64,000 nucleotides of DNA from positions 1 to 64,000 of IMG/VR virus record IMGVR_UViG_3300042450_000799; one strand, 5' to 3'. Shown here in pieces: positions 27,767 through 37,009 of the stretch. A model generated the notes under the pieces. It made no database searches, had not been told where the DNA came from, and saw only the letters and a list, made by a program, of their open reading frames with translations. The stretch's first letter is position 1. Each line of letters begins with the position of its first letter. A program made the translations under genes and the position numbers. The stretch is from a virus.

Positions 27767-29605
27767 TCAGGTGAAATTAACTGTTTTTAAATTCTTAACC
27801 CTAACATTAATATCTTTATTTGGAAATCTTACTTGATACGTCTGACTTGGTTCCGCAAATATTGTCTCATCAATCAACTCAATCTCTCTAGTATCAAGAT
27901 CTAAATATTTTTGAGATGTTTGAGATGATGAGTATTGCCCACCAACTTTATTAAAAACTTGAATATTCGAAACTGAAATAACACCATTTTCACTTTGTAT
28001 TTCTCTCCTAATTTCAGAAATATATACATTCTGACCCATCTGTCTATTTGAAGGATCAAAATATGTTGAAACAATATTAACAATTTTAGAAATCAACGAT
28101 CCCTGATTTTGACTATTATCTAACACGACATCTAAGTTCATACCTAAGTCAATAACACTTGCTGTCTCAACCGATATGTAATCATTAATCATTCTATAGT
28201 TAGATAAATAATTAGCTACATTATTTTTCAATGTGTTTGAAACAATTTCGGTTAGTTTACCCGAATCATCATAAGACAACATTTTTATTTTAATCTTATT
28301 ATTTTCTTCCGTTATCGCCACCTTAGCAGGAGCTCCAAACTGTGAGGGCATTGTTCTAATAAGAGAATCATAATCATTAACAGTTACCGCCCTATTTTGT
28401 GCCGAGAAATTAAACCCAACTAAATTTCTTACCTCTTCTGTTGTTGGAGATGCTGACCCCCCAATTGCCGCTGTAACATTATTACAACTTAATGAATTAA
28501 CAACACTAGTGTTAATAGAATCTGAAGGCCCATTAACAAAGAAAGAAACCGTACCAATTTGAGATATAACATTAACACCCAAATTACTTCCTGTACCACC
28601 TCCAATTCTATATTGAATGAACATTGTTGTATTAGATTTAATAGTACTACCTAATGCCAAATTATTAGAATATTTATATAGATTTAATTCATATCCATTT
28701 CTCGCAAACTCTCTTAATTGTTCATCCGCAGATTGACTACCACCACCAAAAGTCATTTTTAAAAACCCTTCTGGAGTAAATTCAGTTATAAATTTATCGC
28801 TCGTCTCAATATACTTCCCAACTTTAATACCCGGTCGATCAGACACTTTAGTAGGATCTTCAATGAAGACTCTATCTTCAACTAAAGCCTTAACTTCATA
28901 CCATCTATTATCTAACCCTAAAAATTCTTGTGAAGAAGGCATATTAGCATATTGAGTTCCGTCTTTTAATAAAACACTTGTTATACCTAAAACGTTTTTT
29001 TCAGGTAAAAACATTTCAAAAAATGGTTTAACATCATTAGGTGTCATAACTCTTTTAAACACCTTAGTTATACCATTAACAACAGTTTCTCTTTTTACAA
29101 TCGTATAATTAAGTAATTTATTATTTGAATCAAAATTAGGAATTTTTAATCTATTAGGATATCCATCAGCATTAAGACCCGATGAGAAATCAATATCATA
29201 AACAGTTTCAAATACTTGACCAGCACCACTAACTTGAGACCCTCTTCTTAATATACCACAATACCTTAAATCTTCTTTATCCCCAAAAGCAGGAACAGTT
29301 ATAGAGAAATCAACTAAAGCAACCGACGGTCTTTGACCAGGAATCTTTAATCCATAAGTTCTTGCAATATTAAAAATTGACGATCTTTGTTGAGCATATT
29401 GTAAAACAGTTTCCTGAATACTTCTATCAATATTAAACTGTAAGTTATCACTAACAGCAGCATTTAAATCTAATAAGGCCGAGAATACTGACGCATCATT
29501 AAAGTTGTCAATTAACTCGGGATAGTATGTTCGAGTAAAATTAATTAATTCAGTCCTTATTGACTGAAAATCCCTTGTCGTATACGATATTTTTTTATTA
29601 GCCAT
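27767..29605 (-). CDS. gp6: gp6-like baseplate wedge (Baseplate J)
   Basis: A 612-residue baseplate wedge protein; T4 gp6 is 660 aa. The N-terminus (ISYTTRDFQSIRTELINFTR, then TYYPELIDNFNDASVFSALL) is the typical start of phage gp6/J proteins. Conserved internal features include QQRSSIFNIARTYGLKIPGQ, FSAQNRAVTVNDYDSLIRTM and, near the C-terminus, VYISEIRREIQSENGVISV. In T4, gp6 dimers form the continuous inner ring of the baseplate. It follows the gp25-like gene by six bases, the same pairing as in many contractile-tail phages. No separate TATTTAT motif precedes it, so it is probably read with gp25. Confidence 0.9.
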   Translation of the reverse strand: MANKKISYTTRDFQSIRTELINFTRTYYPELIDNFNDASVFSALLDLNAAVSDNLQFNIDRSIQETVLQYAQQRSSIFNIARTYGLKIPGQRPSVALVDFSITVPAFGDKEDLRYCGILRRGSQVSGAGQVFETVYDIDFSSGLNADGYPNRLKIPNFDSNNKLLNYTIVKRETVVNGITKVFKRVMTPNDVKPFFEMFLPEKNVLGITSVLLKDGTQYANMPSSQEFLGLDNRWYEVKALVEDRVFIEDPTKVSDRPGIKVGKYIETSDKFITEFTPEGFLKMTFGGGSQSADEQLREFARNGYELNLYKYSNNLALGSTIKSNTTMFIQYRIGGGTGSNLGVNVISQIGTVSFFVNGPSDSINTSVVNSLSCNNVTAAIGGSASPTTEEVRNLVGFNFSAQNRAVTVNDYDSLIRTMPSQFGAPAKVAITEENNKIKIKMLSYDDSGKLTEIVSNTLKNNVANYLSNYRMINDYISVETASVIDLGMNLDVVLDNSQNQGSLISKIVNIVSTYFDPSNRQMGQNVYISEIRREIQSENGVISVSNIQVFNKVGGQYSSSQTSQKYLDLDTREIELIDETIFAEPSQTYQVRFPNKDINVRVKNLKTVNFT

Positions 29606-29611
29606 ATATTA

Positions 29612-30067
29612 TTAAATATTAATGATTACAAAATCACTCTGATTAAATGCTGAATCAGTAACTATATAATCAATCTTAATTTTAGCGGTATGTTCTTTTT
29701 CACTAATACCAGGAACCCGATAAACTCTTGAATCCCCATCAACATAAGTACCTTTATCTTCCTCTCCATTAGAAGCGTCAGTTACACTTATTTTAGTTAT
29801 AGTAATTCCCGGAATATATTCAGAGACTGAATCTCTTATCTCCGCCTCAATATCCGAAAATGTTGGCCCATCCATAGGTTCAAAAATGTATTCATAAAGT
29901 CTAGTTCCAAAATCAGGTAAATAATATCTAGTACCTTTTCTTGTTAATAATAAATGAATCAAATTTGATCTAATCTCCTCATCAGCAAAATTTGATAACG
30001 AAACATAATTACCTTTTAAAGAATCTCTAAAAGGGAAGTTAATACCATATGTTTTTCCTTCTGCCAT
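29612..30067 (-). CDS. gp25: gp25-like baseplate wedge protein
   Basis: A 151-residue GPW/gp25-family protein; T4 gp25 is 132 aa. The signature is TRKGTRYYLPDFGTRLYEYI followed by FEP, matching the conserved 'R.GER...P.FG..L...LFEP' core. It would bind the gp6 dimer and help initiate the sheath. It is first in a unit with gp6; the TATTTAT motif is five bases upstream of the ATG. Confidence 0.92.
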   Translation of the reverse strand: MAEGKTYGINFPFRDSLKGNYVSLSNFADEEIRSNLIHLLLTRKGTRYYLPDFGTRLYEYIFEPMDGPTFSDIEAEIRDSVSEYIPGITITKISVTDASNGEEDKGTYVDGDSRVYRVPGISEKEHTAKIKIDYIVTDSAFNQSDFVIINI

Positions 30068-30072
30068 TAATC

Positions 30073-30079
30073 ATAAATA
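30073..30079 (-). promoter_or_regulatory. TATTTAT late-type motif, gp25/gp6 unit
   Basis: TATTTAT on the coding strand in ATATTTATGATTA, five bases before the ATG at 30067. Confidence 0.55.
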
Positions 30080-30115
30080 TAGTGTTACAATATTTTCGGT
30101 GAATAGATATAAAAT

Positions 30116-30142
30116 AAAAAATCACGACAAGTGTCGTGATTT
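30116..30142 (-). terminator. terminator after replication/RNR operon
   Basis: ATCACGAC (30121-30128) pairs with GTCGTGAT (30133-30140) around AAGT. On the minus strand a T-rich run follows the stem directly. It comes nine bases after the stop of the DUF5522 gene and separates the early-type operon from the late gp25 unit. Confidence 0.8.
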
Positions 30143-30151
30143 CTTTTACAA

Positions 30152-30364
30152 TTATTTTATAACCGTATTTCCTTTTTCATATCTAGGATTGTAAGGACAA
30201 TGTAAACATTTATTCCCGCAACAACTACCCCTTCGTTTATGATAACTTTCAGTCATCATCATTCTACCTTGTTCCCAATAAAAATCAGTAGGTAGAAATT
30301 TATTTTTGGTAGTAGTTTCTTTAATATGTAATTGGAAGATCCAATCATCTGTTATAATACCCAT
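30152..30364 (-). CDS. DUF5522-like Cys-rich protein
   Basis: A 70-residue protein with the C-terminal motif RRGSCCGNKCLHCPYNPRY. This CCGxxCxHCPY pattern is what I recall for DUF5522, found in many Bacteroidetes. The four Cys and one His suggest metal or Fe-S binding. The function of the family is unknown to me. It follows the ribonucleotide reductase gene by five bases and ends at a terminator, so it is the last gene of the replication operon. A role in metal or redox handling for the reductase is only a guess from context. Confidence 0.7.
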   Translation of the reverse strand: MGIITDDWIFQLHIKETTTKNKFLPTDFYWEQGRMMMTESYHKRRGSCCGNKCLHCPYNPRYEKGNTVIK

Positions 30365-30369
30365 GTTAA

Positions 30370-32229
30370 TTATTTTATTTCACATCCGTCAGCCCCACAC
30401 GCAATTTCACCACTTAGGTCTGTTTCATCAGAATATTCAATAACTTTAGTCAAATCAATCGAATGTATTTTAGTTACCATAGCCTCAAATTCTTCTTTAG
30501 TACAATCGGTAAAAGGTGCTTGAATATATGATCCTCCGTCGTGGGGTAAAACTGATAGACCATTATAAAAATCTTTGTTATTCCACATCCATTCTCCCGC
30601 TAAATCCCAATCCTCAGGTTTTAAACTGATTGTGGCAGACACGTTATGTAAATTAGAACCACCTCTATGTCCGGGTCTAACCCACTCTTGAGTTACTCTT
30701 TTAACTCTCTCCAATAATTGGAATGGACTTTCCGTTCTCAATATTGCCCCTTCGGGTGCCTTTTGTGGTACCGAAATAACTGCGGTATCGTGAGGTCTAA
30801 AGAATTCATCCTCAACTAGTTCTGGATGATTTTGACTTAAATATTGATAGATAGATTCATTTTTTCCAACACGAATTCGTCTAATATAATAATCGTTATG
30901 CCAAGCGTGGATTCCTGAAGATGTTCCCAAAGTTAATGATGTTGTTCCCGCAGGTTTTACCGTAGTTGTTCTTGCAGATTTATTAATCCCAATTAATTTA
31001 GCAACTCTTTCATTTTCTTCTTTAACAATCTTAGCCGATTCTTTCATATTATATCCCAACACAACACCTGAACCAATCCCAGTCATAGAGACCCCAATCA
31101 GGGCATCTTTTTCAGTAGTTCTTTTCCAAACATCTCTTAAATAGTGGAAGTTAGTGTAACCTGCTTGTAATGTTCCAATGAATGAAGCTGCTCTAACACG
31201 ATTATTTAAATCTTCTTGAGATTCAATATCAGAAACATTTACCTCACATAAGTTACAAAATTGATTTGGTCTCAATGCGATTTCACAACACGGATTCGTT
31301 CCCCAATCTTTATCATTTGAAAAATAAATTCCTGGTTCACCTGCTCCTGAAGCTTCAATACGTTTCCATAAATCCATGAAGAAGTCTTGAGTAATTTTAT
31401 GTCTCAATAATACTGCCGAATTGTTAGCTCTACCTCTTTGTGGATTTGTTTCCCACCAACTACCTGATTTACAAGAAATCATTTCTTGGTCATCAGCACT
31501 GAATAATGAAATTAATGCTGCTCGTCTAATTCCACCCGCAAGAACCGCATCGGCAATATGACAAACCATATCATGAACCTCTATTGGTGTCAATCTATCC
31601 CCATCTTCTTTTGATTCCAAAAGACCTTTCAATTTATGTAAACAATCTTTAAGTGGTTGTGGACCCGGAGCTTTTCCCCCAGAGGTTACAAGTTGAGCAC
31701 CTTTATGTCTTATGTCAGAGAAATCAAAATCGGGTGTTGATATTTGTTCACCAAAATAAGATTTAAATAACACTTTAATCGCGTCAGCCCACCCTTCAAT
31801 TGAGTCACTAATTAGATATCTTCTTTTTCTAGTTTCACTCGGTTTTCTAATCTCAGGTAGTTTTTCTACGTGATGTTTCTGTACTGAATATCCAACACCC
31901 GTTCCACCTAATAACAAGAACATTGATTCAGAAAACGCCTCCAAGGAATCAATTGGCAAATATGCACAATTATAGATCCTGTTTGGAGAAATTTCAATTG
32001 GTTTTCCACCAAATTGCATTGACCTCATTGAGGGTAATACTTTTTTATCATACACATATTTGTACACCTCTTTAATCTCACTCTCAAGTGATGGGTATTT
32101 TTTAATGTGCATATTAATGTTTCGGGTTACTAACTCTTCCCAAGTTTCACGTCTATTTAATTCAGGTACAAATTTTGCGTACTTCATATAGACAGTTAAG
32201 TCCGATAAAATCTTTTGTGATGCGTCCAT
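30370..32229 (-). CDS. nrdJ: class II (B12-dependent) ribonucleotide reductase
   Basis: A 619-residue enzyme that would reduce ribonucleotides to deoxyribonucleotides using adenosylcobalamin. It is of the monomeric RTPR type, slightly shorter than the lactobacillus enzyme (about 740 aa). Visible features are the N-terminal active-site Cys in NRIYNCAYLP (near residue 88), the loop TNPCCEIALRPNQFCNLCEV (near 310), GGTGVGYSVQ, VKPAGTTSLTLGTSSG, and a C-terminal redox pair C611/C616 in ACGADGCEIK. No NrdB-like small subunit is nearby, consistent with class II. It sits between the DnaB helicase and DUF5522 in the replication operon, so it supplies dNTPs for phage replication. Confidence 0.88.
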   Translation of the reverse strand: MDASQKILSDLTVYMKYAKFVPELNRRETWEELVTRNINMHIKKYPSLESEIKEVYKYVYDKKVLPSMRSMQFGGKPIEISPNRIYNCAYLPIDSLEAFSESMFLLLGGTGVGYSVQKHHVEKLPEIRKPSETRKRRYLISDSIEGWADAIKVLFKSYFGEQISTPDFDFSDIRHKGAQLVTSGGKAPGPQPLKDCLHKLKGLLESKEDGDRLTPIEVHDMVCHIADAVLAGGIRRAALISLFSADDQEMISCKSGSWWETNPQRGRANNSAVLLRHKITQDFFMDLWKRIEASGAGEPGIYFSNDKDWGTNPCCEIALRPNQFCNLCEVNVSDIESQEDLNNRVRAASFIGTLQAGYTNFHYLRDVWKRTTEKDALIGVSMTGIGSGVVLGYNMKESAKIVKEENERVAKLIGINKSARTTTVKPAGTTSLTLGTSSGIHAWHNDYYIRRIRVGKNESIYQYLSQNHPELVEDEFFRPHDTAVISVPQKAPEGAILRTESPFQLLERVKRVTQEWVRPGHRGGSNLHNVSATISLKPEDWDLAGEWMWNNKDFYNGLSVLPHDGGSYIQAPFTDCTKEEFEAMVTKIHSIDLTKVIEYSDETDLSGEIACGADGCEIK

Positions 32230-32251
32230 AATTTTTCTTTTGTTTTATTTA

Positions 32252-33628
32252 TTATTGTTTTTCTCTTTCTTTTCGTTTGTCAATCAAATCTTTGATTCGT
32301 TGTCGATTTCTTTCTTCTGTTTGTTCTTCAAGACCTAAAAATGTAACTGATGACTCTGTATCAATCTCTAACATACCATTATCAAATTTACAATTTTCAA
32401 ATACAACACCATCATCCCCAATTCTTGATTTAGTTATCGCAATGGTTGCCAATTTCATTTCTTTTTGAGTTAATGACTTAGCAATTGAAATGATGACGTG
32501 ACCAACTTGAGCTTTTTTAATTGAACCCCCCATTTGATCTGTTGTTACAACATCTGATGAGATTGAACTTCTATTTCCTTGTGTTGCCGTCCATCCCACT
32601 AAATCCATCTCATGACACATCGCCTCAAATGCTCTCATTACAGATCCTTCAGATTTCCATTCATCACCAAGATTTTTATTAGGTACCACACAATCAATAT
32701 AATCAAGTAACACCATGTCAATCTTGATACCATCTGCCATCATTTTTCTAATTTGACCTTTGATTTGTAACATAGTTACAGTGTCTGACGGTAATTTTTT
32801 AAGTATTAACTTATTCGGCATAGAGTCTTTGATCTCTTTAACTTTAGCCATTACCTCTTCTTTCTTCACAGTTAACTCATCTGGATGTACTTTCGTCCAT
32901 AATGTGATGTGTTTTCTCTGAATGATTTTAGGGTTATCCTCAAAAAATATTTGAAGAACATTATACCCTAAGTTAAATGCGTGGTTAGATATTTTAGTTA
33001 ACATCGTTGATTTTCCAACACCAGTTGGTGCTAATACAACTCCGATTTCACCTCTCGCCAACCCACCTTTTAAGAGACGATCAATACCTGGGATTCCCAT
33101 TGGTATTGGATGTCTATAATCTTCGTTTAAAACCTCATCCAAGTTGTTGAAAACGTCTTCCATACCATCTTCTCTTTCCCCTACTTGTAAGGCCTCTCTA
33201 ACCAAAGTTTCCAAAGTGTCATAGTTCTCAAACTCACCACCATCAATCACTTTTTGAGCCTTAGTAATCGCTTTCTGCAACTCTTGTTGTTTACAGAATT
33301 TCAACGCTTTTTCTTGAACAAATTCTTGTCCATCAGTTGGAGCGTCTTTAATTTTTGTTAGAGTATCTAATACAATTTTAGACGCTAACTCTTGTTGTAA
33401 TTCTGATTTGGTAATCTGATCTAAAGTATCAAACGTTGGAGTATGTTCATATTTCATATAATACTCCTTAACCATTTGGATAATTATTTTGAAATATTTA
33501 TTCTCAAAATAATTACTCTCAATCACATCAATAATTGATCTTGAGAAGTCTTTATCGATTATGATTTGATTTAATAATTGTATCTGAAAAGTACTCCCTA
33601 GATAATCGAAATTTTTGTTTGATGACAT
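32252..33628 (-). CDS. dnaB: replicative DNA helicase, DnaB/gp41 type
   Basis: A 458-residue RecA-fold hexameric helicase. The N-terminal helical domain is followed by MGIPGIDRLLKGGLARGEIG and a Walker A motif APTGVGKST (near residues 200-208). A Walker B strand lies in MVLLDYIDCVVP, with a later DQMGGSIKKAQVGHVI segment. T4 gp41 is 475 aa. It would unwind the fork ahead of the polymerase and work with the primase at 1542-2441. Its stop is 22 bases before the ribonucleotide reductase ATG. It follows a conserved unknown gene and the FEN nuclease in one operon. Confidence 0.92.
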   Translation of the reverse strand: MSSNKNFDYLGSTFQIQLLNQIIIDKDFSRSIIDVIESNYFENKYFKIIIQMVKEYYMKYEHTPTFDTLDQITKSELQQELASKIVLDTLTKIKDAPTDGQEFVQEKALKFCKQQELQKAITKAQKVIDGGEFENYDTLETLVREALQVGEREDGMEDVFNNLDEVLNEDYRHPIPMGIPGIDRLLKGGLARGEIGVVLAPTGVGKSTMLTKISNHAFNLGYNVLQIFFEDNPKIIQRKHITLWTKVHPDELTVKKEEVMAKVKEIKDSMPNKLILKKLPSDTVTMLQIKGQIRKMMADGIKIDMVLLDYIDCVVPNKNLGDEWKSEGSVMRAFEAMCHEMDLVGWTATQGNRSSISSDVVTTDQMGGSIKKAQVGHVIISIAKSLTQKEMKLATIAITKSRIGDDGVVFENCKFDNGMLEIDTESSVTFLGLEEQTEERNRQRIKDLIDKRKEREKQ

Positions 33629-33644
33629 ATAATTTTAGTATTGT

Positions 33645-34115
33645 TTAAGATAAGTATTCAACCTTTGTCGGAATTCCAAGATACTCATATGTTAAATTTT
33701 TCTCCGAAAAAATGTCAGTCAATTCCGAAAGTATACTTTTTATGTGCGGACGTATATCCACGGTGTATCTTATCTTTGGCGGGAAGATTTTCGCATCCAT
33801 CTGTCTATGACAAATTGTCATGTCCCCCTCCTTAATAAAAATGTTAAAATGTTCAGGCCCATCTGTATTTGAAGTTTCAATCATCATAGGATTCTGCTTA
33901 ATTTCATAAGAATTATCCAATAAATAACTTATCGACTTCATCTTTAAAACCCCCTCCAACGTTCCCTTCAAATCATAAAGATACTCATAAAATTCAAGCG
34001 AATTCTTAGCATCAGAATTATAATCCCTAACATTAAAAAATCTTTGGACAATAATATTGTCATTAACCATCATCAAAAATTCTAGTTTGGTTGTTTCTTG
34101 TTCTTTCATAATCAT
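33645..34115 (-). CDS. conserved T4-like protein in replication operon
   Basis: A 156-residue protein of unknown function. Segments such as RFFNVRDYNSDAKNS, NPMMIETSNTDGPEHFNIFI, TICHRQMDAK and KIRYTVDIRPHI recall a family I associate with T4-like marine phages, where it sits among replication genes; this is memory, not a search. Two ATGs (34115 and 34109) are possible starts. It lies between the FEN nuclease (stop three bases upstream) and DnaB, so it is probably cotranslated with them and linked to replication. Confidence 0.7.
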   Translation of the reverse strand: MIMKEQETTKLEFLMMVNDNIIVQRFFNVRDYNSDAKNSLEFYEYLYDLKGTLEGVLKMKSISYLLDNSYEIKQNPMMIETSNTDGPEHFNIFIKEGDMTICHRQMDAKIFPPKIRYTVDIRPHIKSILSELTDIFSEKNLTYEYLGIPTKVEYLS

Positions 34116-34117
34116 TG

Positions 34118-35125
34118 TTATTTTTGTTTAAATTTTTCTTTTTCTTTTCTTGTTAATTTTAAAAATGGGGTCAAGAAACTTACCCAATTATTATCCCCCT
34201 TAGGTAGATATTTAAAAAGACCATCCTCCATCATCATCTTAATAATGTTCCTATGCCCCCTACCATCAGGGTCTAAAGATTCTTTGTAATATAATTCAAC
34301 GAGATCCCTACCTTCATCAGTAATAAGAGGGTTTGATAAATCAACCAATATTTTATTCGTTTCATAGAACTTTTCCCCGAAAATACCTTCTTTTGTTTTT
34401 CCACTTACCAGATTATTTAAGACAACACTCTTACTCTGTTCTTCTAATAATTTTTTACCTCTCAGTAAAATATCAGTGAAATTTATCTCCGAATCAAGTA
34501 TTTCAGGAAATAATTTAATTAAAGTTTTTCCACCTAACAAACTAATACCATCAATATTGTCCGAAGTATCACCCGCAAGAATTTTAAAGGTTTTAACATT
34601 ATAATGAGGGATTGAACAATCTTTAAACCCAATATTATCTCCGAATCTATAATGTGTTTTAGAATTAGGAGAATAGACACTCACAGATTTTGAAATAAGT
34701 TGAGTTAAGTCTTTATCACTCGAAAATATGGTTTTCTCCTCATCTAAAGATATTTGACAGTAATAAGCTATTAGATCATCCGCCTCTGAATTTTCAACCT
34801 CTAATTGTCGAATAAACATCTCCTCAAGATATTGTTTAACCCTAGATTTTTGTTTGTTAAATGAATCTGTCTTCACCTCACTATCAGGCGAAGATTTACG
34901 ATTCATCTTGTACTTGGGGTAAATTAATTTTCTTTGGGTTGAACTAGTATCACTATCCCAAAAAACCATAACTTTATTAAAATTAGTCTCTTCCAAAAAC
35001 TTACGAATCGTATTAAGAAAATGCCAAATTCCACCAACATGATCAACTCCGTTATAAAAATCTTTTACCCCATTAATTCCTATCTTCAATAGGTTGTTCC
35101 CGTCAATAACTAACGTTTTGGTCAT
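34118..35125 (-). CDS. rnh: 5'-3' exonuclease / RNase H (FEN family)
   Basis: A 335-residue FEN-family nuclease; T4 RNase H is 305 aa. Acidic motifs include VIDGNNLLK at the N-terminus, MVFWDSD, ENSEADDLIAYYC, FSSDKDLTQLI and LAGDTSDNIDGI followed by GGKTLIK (the helix-hairpin-helix region). It would remove RNA primers and flaps from lagging-strand fragments. It lies between an HNH gene and DnaB. The end of the gene is Lys/Glu-rich. Confidence 0.88.
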   Translation of the reverse strand: MTKTLVIDGNNLLKIGINGVKDFYNGVDHVGGIWHFLNTIRKFLEETNFNKVMVFWDSDTSSTQRKLIYPKYKMNRKSSPDSEVKTDSFNKQKSRVKQYLEEMFIRQLEVENSEADDLIAYYCQISLDEEKTIFSSDKDLTQLISKSVSVYSPNSKTHYRFGDNIGFKDCSIPHYNVKTFKILAGDTSDNIDGISLLGGKTLIKLFPEILDSEINFTDILLRGKKLLEEQSKSVVLNNLVSGKTKEGIFGEKFYETNKILVDLSNPLITDEGRDLVELYYKESLDPDGRGHRNIIKMMMEDGLFKYLPKGDNNWVSFLTPFLKLTRKEKEKFKQK

Positions 35126-35146
35126 TTGTGTTTTTTAGATTCGTTA

Positions 35147-35761
35147 CTATAAAATTTTGTTACTCTTTTTTAAATTGTCTTCAGCCCATAATGGTTGGAG
35201 ATTTGTATAATGACACAACCGATAAAGGTCGTCTTCTGTTTTTGCCGATGATAAGGGAATAATATGATCAATATGCCACTCAACCCTATTATCCCAACCC
35301 ATACCATCAATAAATTGACTTTCTAAATGTTCCTTTAAAAATTCTGGTGAACAACCAACAATATCAAAGGTTTTTTGTGATCTATATTTTAAATATCGGT
35401 TAACCGAATTTCTCATATCAGTTTTAAGTTTAAACATGATATCTTCTTTTTTTCTTTTTTTCTGGTAGTTGTTAAAATATTCTCGATTATCACGATACCA
35501 TTTTAATTTTCTTTCTTTTTCTGTTTCGTAATTAATAATATAATATTCTTCAAAGTATTTTTTATAATATTCTTGGTTTTCCTCATTCCATTTAGTGTTA
35601 TATTCTTTAATTTTTCCTTTGTTTTCTATCCTATATTTTTTAGAATCAATCGTTTGGCATTCTCGACAATAACTTCTAACACCACATTTAACTTTAGACA
35701 TCTTATTAAAGTCTGTCAGTTTTTTTTCAACACCACATTTAGTACAAACTTTTGTCTCCAT
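35147..35761 (-). CDS. HNH endonuclease, homing type
   Basis: A 204-residue protein. The N-terminal zinc motif has CTKCGVEKK and YCRECQT. A Lys/Glu/Tyr-rich charged middle (YRIENKGKIKEYNTKW and similar) is common in phage HNH proteins. The C-terminal HNH core is EWHIDHIIPLSSA, CHYTNLQPLWAEDNLKKSNK. Its start overlaps the end of the RHH gene by 23 bases. It lies between UvsX/RHH and the FEN nuclease, a position typical of mobile endonucleases that target replication genes. No intron or intein was seen around it. Confidence 0.8.
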   Translation of the reverse strand: METKVCTKCGVEKKLTDFNKMSKVKCGVRSYCRECQTIDSKKYRIENKGKIKEYNTKWNEENQEYYKKYFEEYYIINYETEKERKLKWYRDNREYFNNYQKKRKKEDIMFKLKTDMRNSVNRYLKYRSQKTFDIVGCSPEFLKEHLESQFIDGMGWDNRVEWHIDHIIPLSSAKTEDDLYRLCHYTNLQPLWAEDNLKKSNKIL

Positions 35762-35903
35762 TTCTAATATACTCTTTTAATAGTTTATTAACAAGAGAAG
35801 ATAAGTTTATAGATTTATCCTTAAAGTATTGTGGTAACTCGGGATCAATAGACACCGCCAATTTTACTTTCTTTTTTTCTTCTTCAACCTTTCTTCTCCC
35901 CAT
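35739..35903 (-). CDS. ribbon-helix-helix small DNA-binding protein
   Basis: A 54-residue protein beginning MGRRKVEEEKKK, then a ribbon-helix-helix pattern: VKLAVSIDPELPQYF (strand and helix 1) and INLSSLVNKLLKEYI (helix 2). RHH proteins bind DNA as dimers and usually repress transcription. The ATG at 35903 is preceded by a TATTTAT motif at four bases; an upstream TTG in frame is less likely. It has the same length as the plus-strand RHH gene at 59592. There is no toxin gene next to it, so a phage regulator is more likely than an antitoxin. Confidence 0.65.
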   Translation of the reverse strand: MGRRKVEEEKKKVKLAVSIDPELPQYFKDKSINLSSLVNKLLKEYIRNGDKSLY

Positions 35904-35907
35904 ATTA

Positions 35908-35914
35908 ATAAATA
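35908..35914 (-). promoter_or_regulatory. TATTTAT late-type motif, RHH gene
   Basis: TATTTAT on the coding strand in ATATTTATTAAT, four bases before the ATG at 35903. It lies inside an otherwise early-looking operon. Confidence 0.45.
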
Positions 35915-35952
35915 TCACCAAATAACTAAAAAGTATAATTATTTATATTTTA

Positions 35953-36936
35953 TTATTCGTCAATGTCGTCATCAGATTCCTCCAAAGAATAATTAGAACC
36001 TCCCAATTTTGTTTCCCAATAATCCGAATATTCTTTTTTATAGTTATCCAAAGATTCTTTTGTGTCAGTAATATACCCTTGTGGTACCGCAATGAGCTTA
36101 CCGTCTTTATATCCAAGACCATTAACGTGATTCTTTAATATCGATATCTTTGTTCTAATTGCGAACGACACCTTTCTACCGTTTTTAGTAGCGTCAATAT
36201 GACTAATACCAGCTTTCTTCTGATTACCAAATAAAAACACCAATGACGACGCTAACCATATTGCCGTTCCTCCTTTGGCACGAATTTCAGGTTGCCCAAA
36301 TGGATTGTCAGGTAACTCAACCCAAGGCTGATTTAATATCACTAAAGTGTTGTAATAAGGGTATTCTTCTTTTTTAGATTTTGATATTCTCGAATGAATA
36401 CCCATACCAATTTTATCGGCTAAAACTTTAGCGGTGTGCATGCCTCCACCCTTACCGTCGAATGTCATCTGACATGGTATGGATCCGATTGAATCCCAAA
36501 GAAATAATAAACTATGAGGGATGTCACCTTTCTCTTGAGCATCCAAAATATTATTAACGAATTCAGTCGCTTGTTCTACTGTGTCAAATGAATCATTAAA
36601 GATGAAATGTCCATCCCATTCCCCATCTTCATTTTTTTCAGCTTGCAATCCTAACTCAACTGAGTGTTCCCATGACCATTTTTTCTCCGTTATAATAAGA
36701 ACGGGTAAATGTCCCCTTCTTTGTGCGTCAGCCGCCGCCAATATCATCGCTGTTGTTTTAGATGTGTTAGAATGTCCTAAAAACATATTGATCCCCCCCA
36801 TTACGGGTCCTGGTAATCCTGTCGCTCCCATAAATGCTTCGCCACAATTATAAAAACTTTCTGGTTTATATTTTGTTTTAGTTGAGAATTTACCCTTGAT
36901 TGCATCCAAAGACACTTCTTTCTTTTTTATTGCCAT
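35953..36936 (-). CDS. uvsX: UvsX/RecA-like recombinase
   Basis: A 327-residue RecA-family recombinase for strand exchange and recombination-dependent replication; T4 UvsX is about 390 aa. The P-loop is FLGHSNTSKTT, lacking the second Gly of the classic GxxxxGKT, as T4 UvsX also does. Other RecA-core features are LIITEKKWSWEHSVELGL, LLFLWDSIGSIP (Walker B) and a VILNQPW strand. The C-terminus is acidic (ESDDDIDE), as in many phage recombinases. It lies downstream of SSB and a small conserved gene, upstream of RHH and HNH genes. Confidence 0.9.
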   Translation of the reverse strand: MAIKKKEVSLDAIKGKFSTKTKYKPESFYNCGEAFMGATGLPGPVMGGINMFLGHSNTSKTTAMILAAADAQRRGHLPVLIITEKKWSWEHSVELGLQAEKNEDGEWDGHFIFNDSFDTVEQATEFVNNILDAQEKGDIPHSLLFLWDSIGSIPCQMTFDGKGGGMHTAKVLADKIGMGIHSRISKSKKEEYPYYNTLVILNQPWVELPDNPFGQPEIRAKGGTAIWLASSLVFLFGNQKKAGISHIDATKNGRKVSFAIRTKISILKNHVNGLGYKDGKLIAVPQGYITDTKESLDNYKKEYSDYWETKLGGSNYSLEESDDDIDE

Positions 36937-37009
36937 CTTTACCTTTTTTTTGTTTTTTTAATATCTTTCTACATGTCTTCCGTTAAGGAGATAGTATTTG
37001 ATTTTTTGG

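Noticed and set aside
35147-35921. Toxin-antitoxin pair of RHH and HNH genes
   Set aside because: The overlap is suggestive, but the second gene is a clear HNH homing-type nuclease and not a known toxin family.
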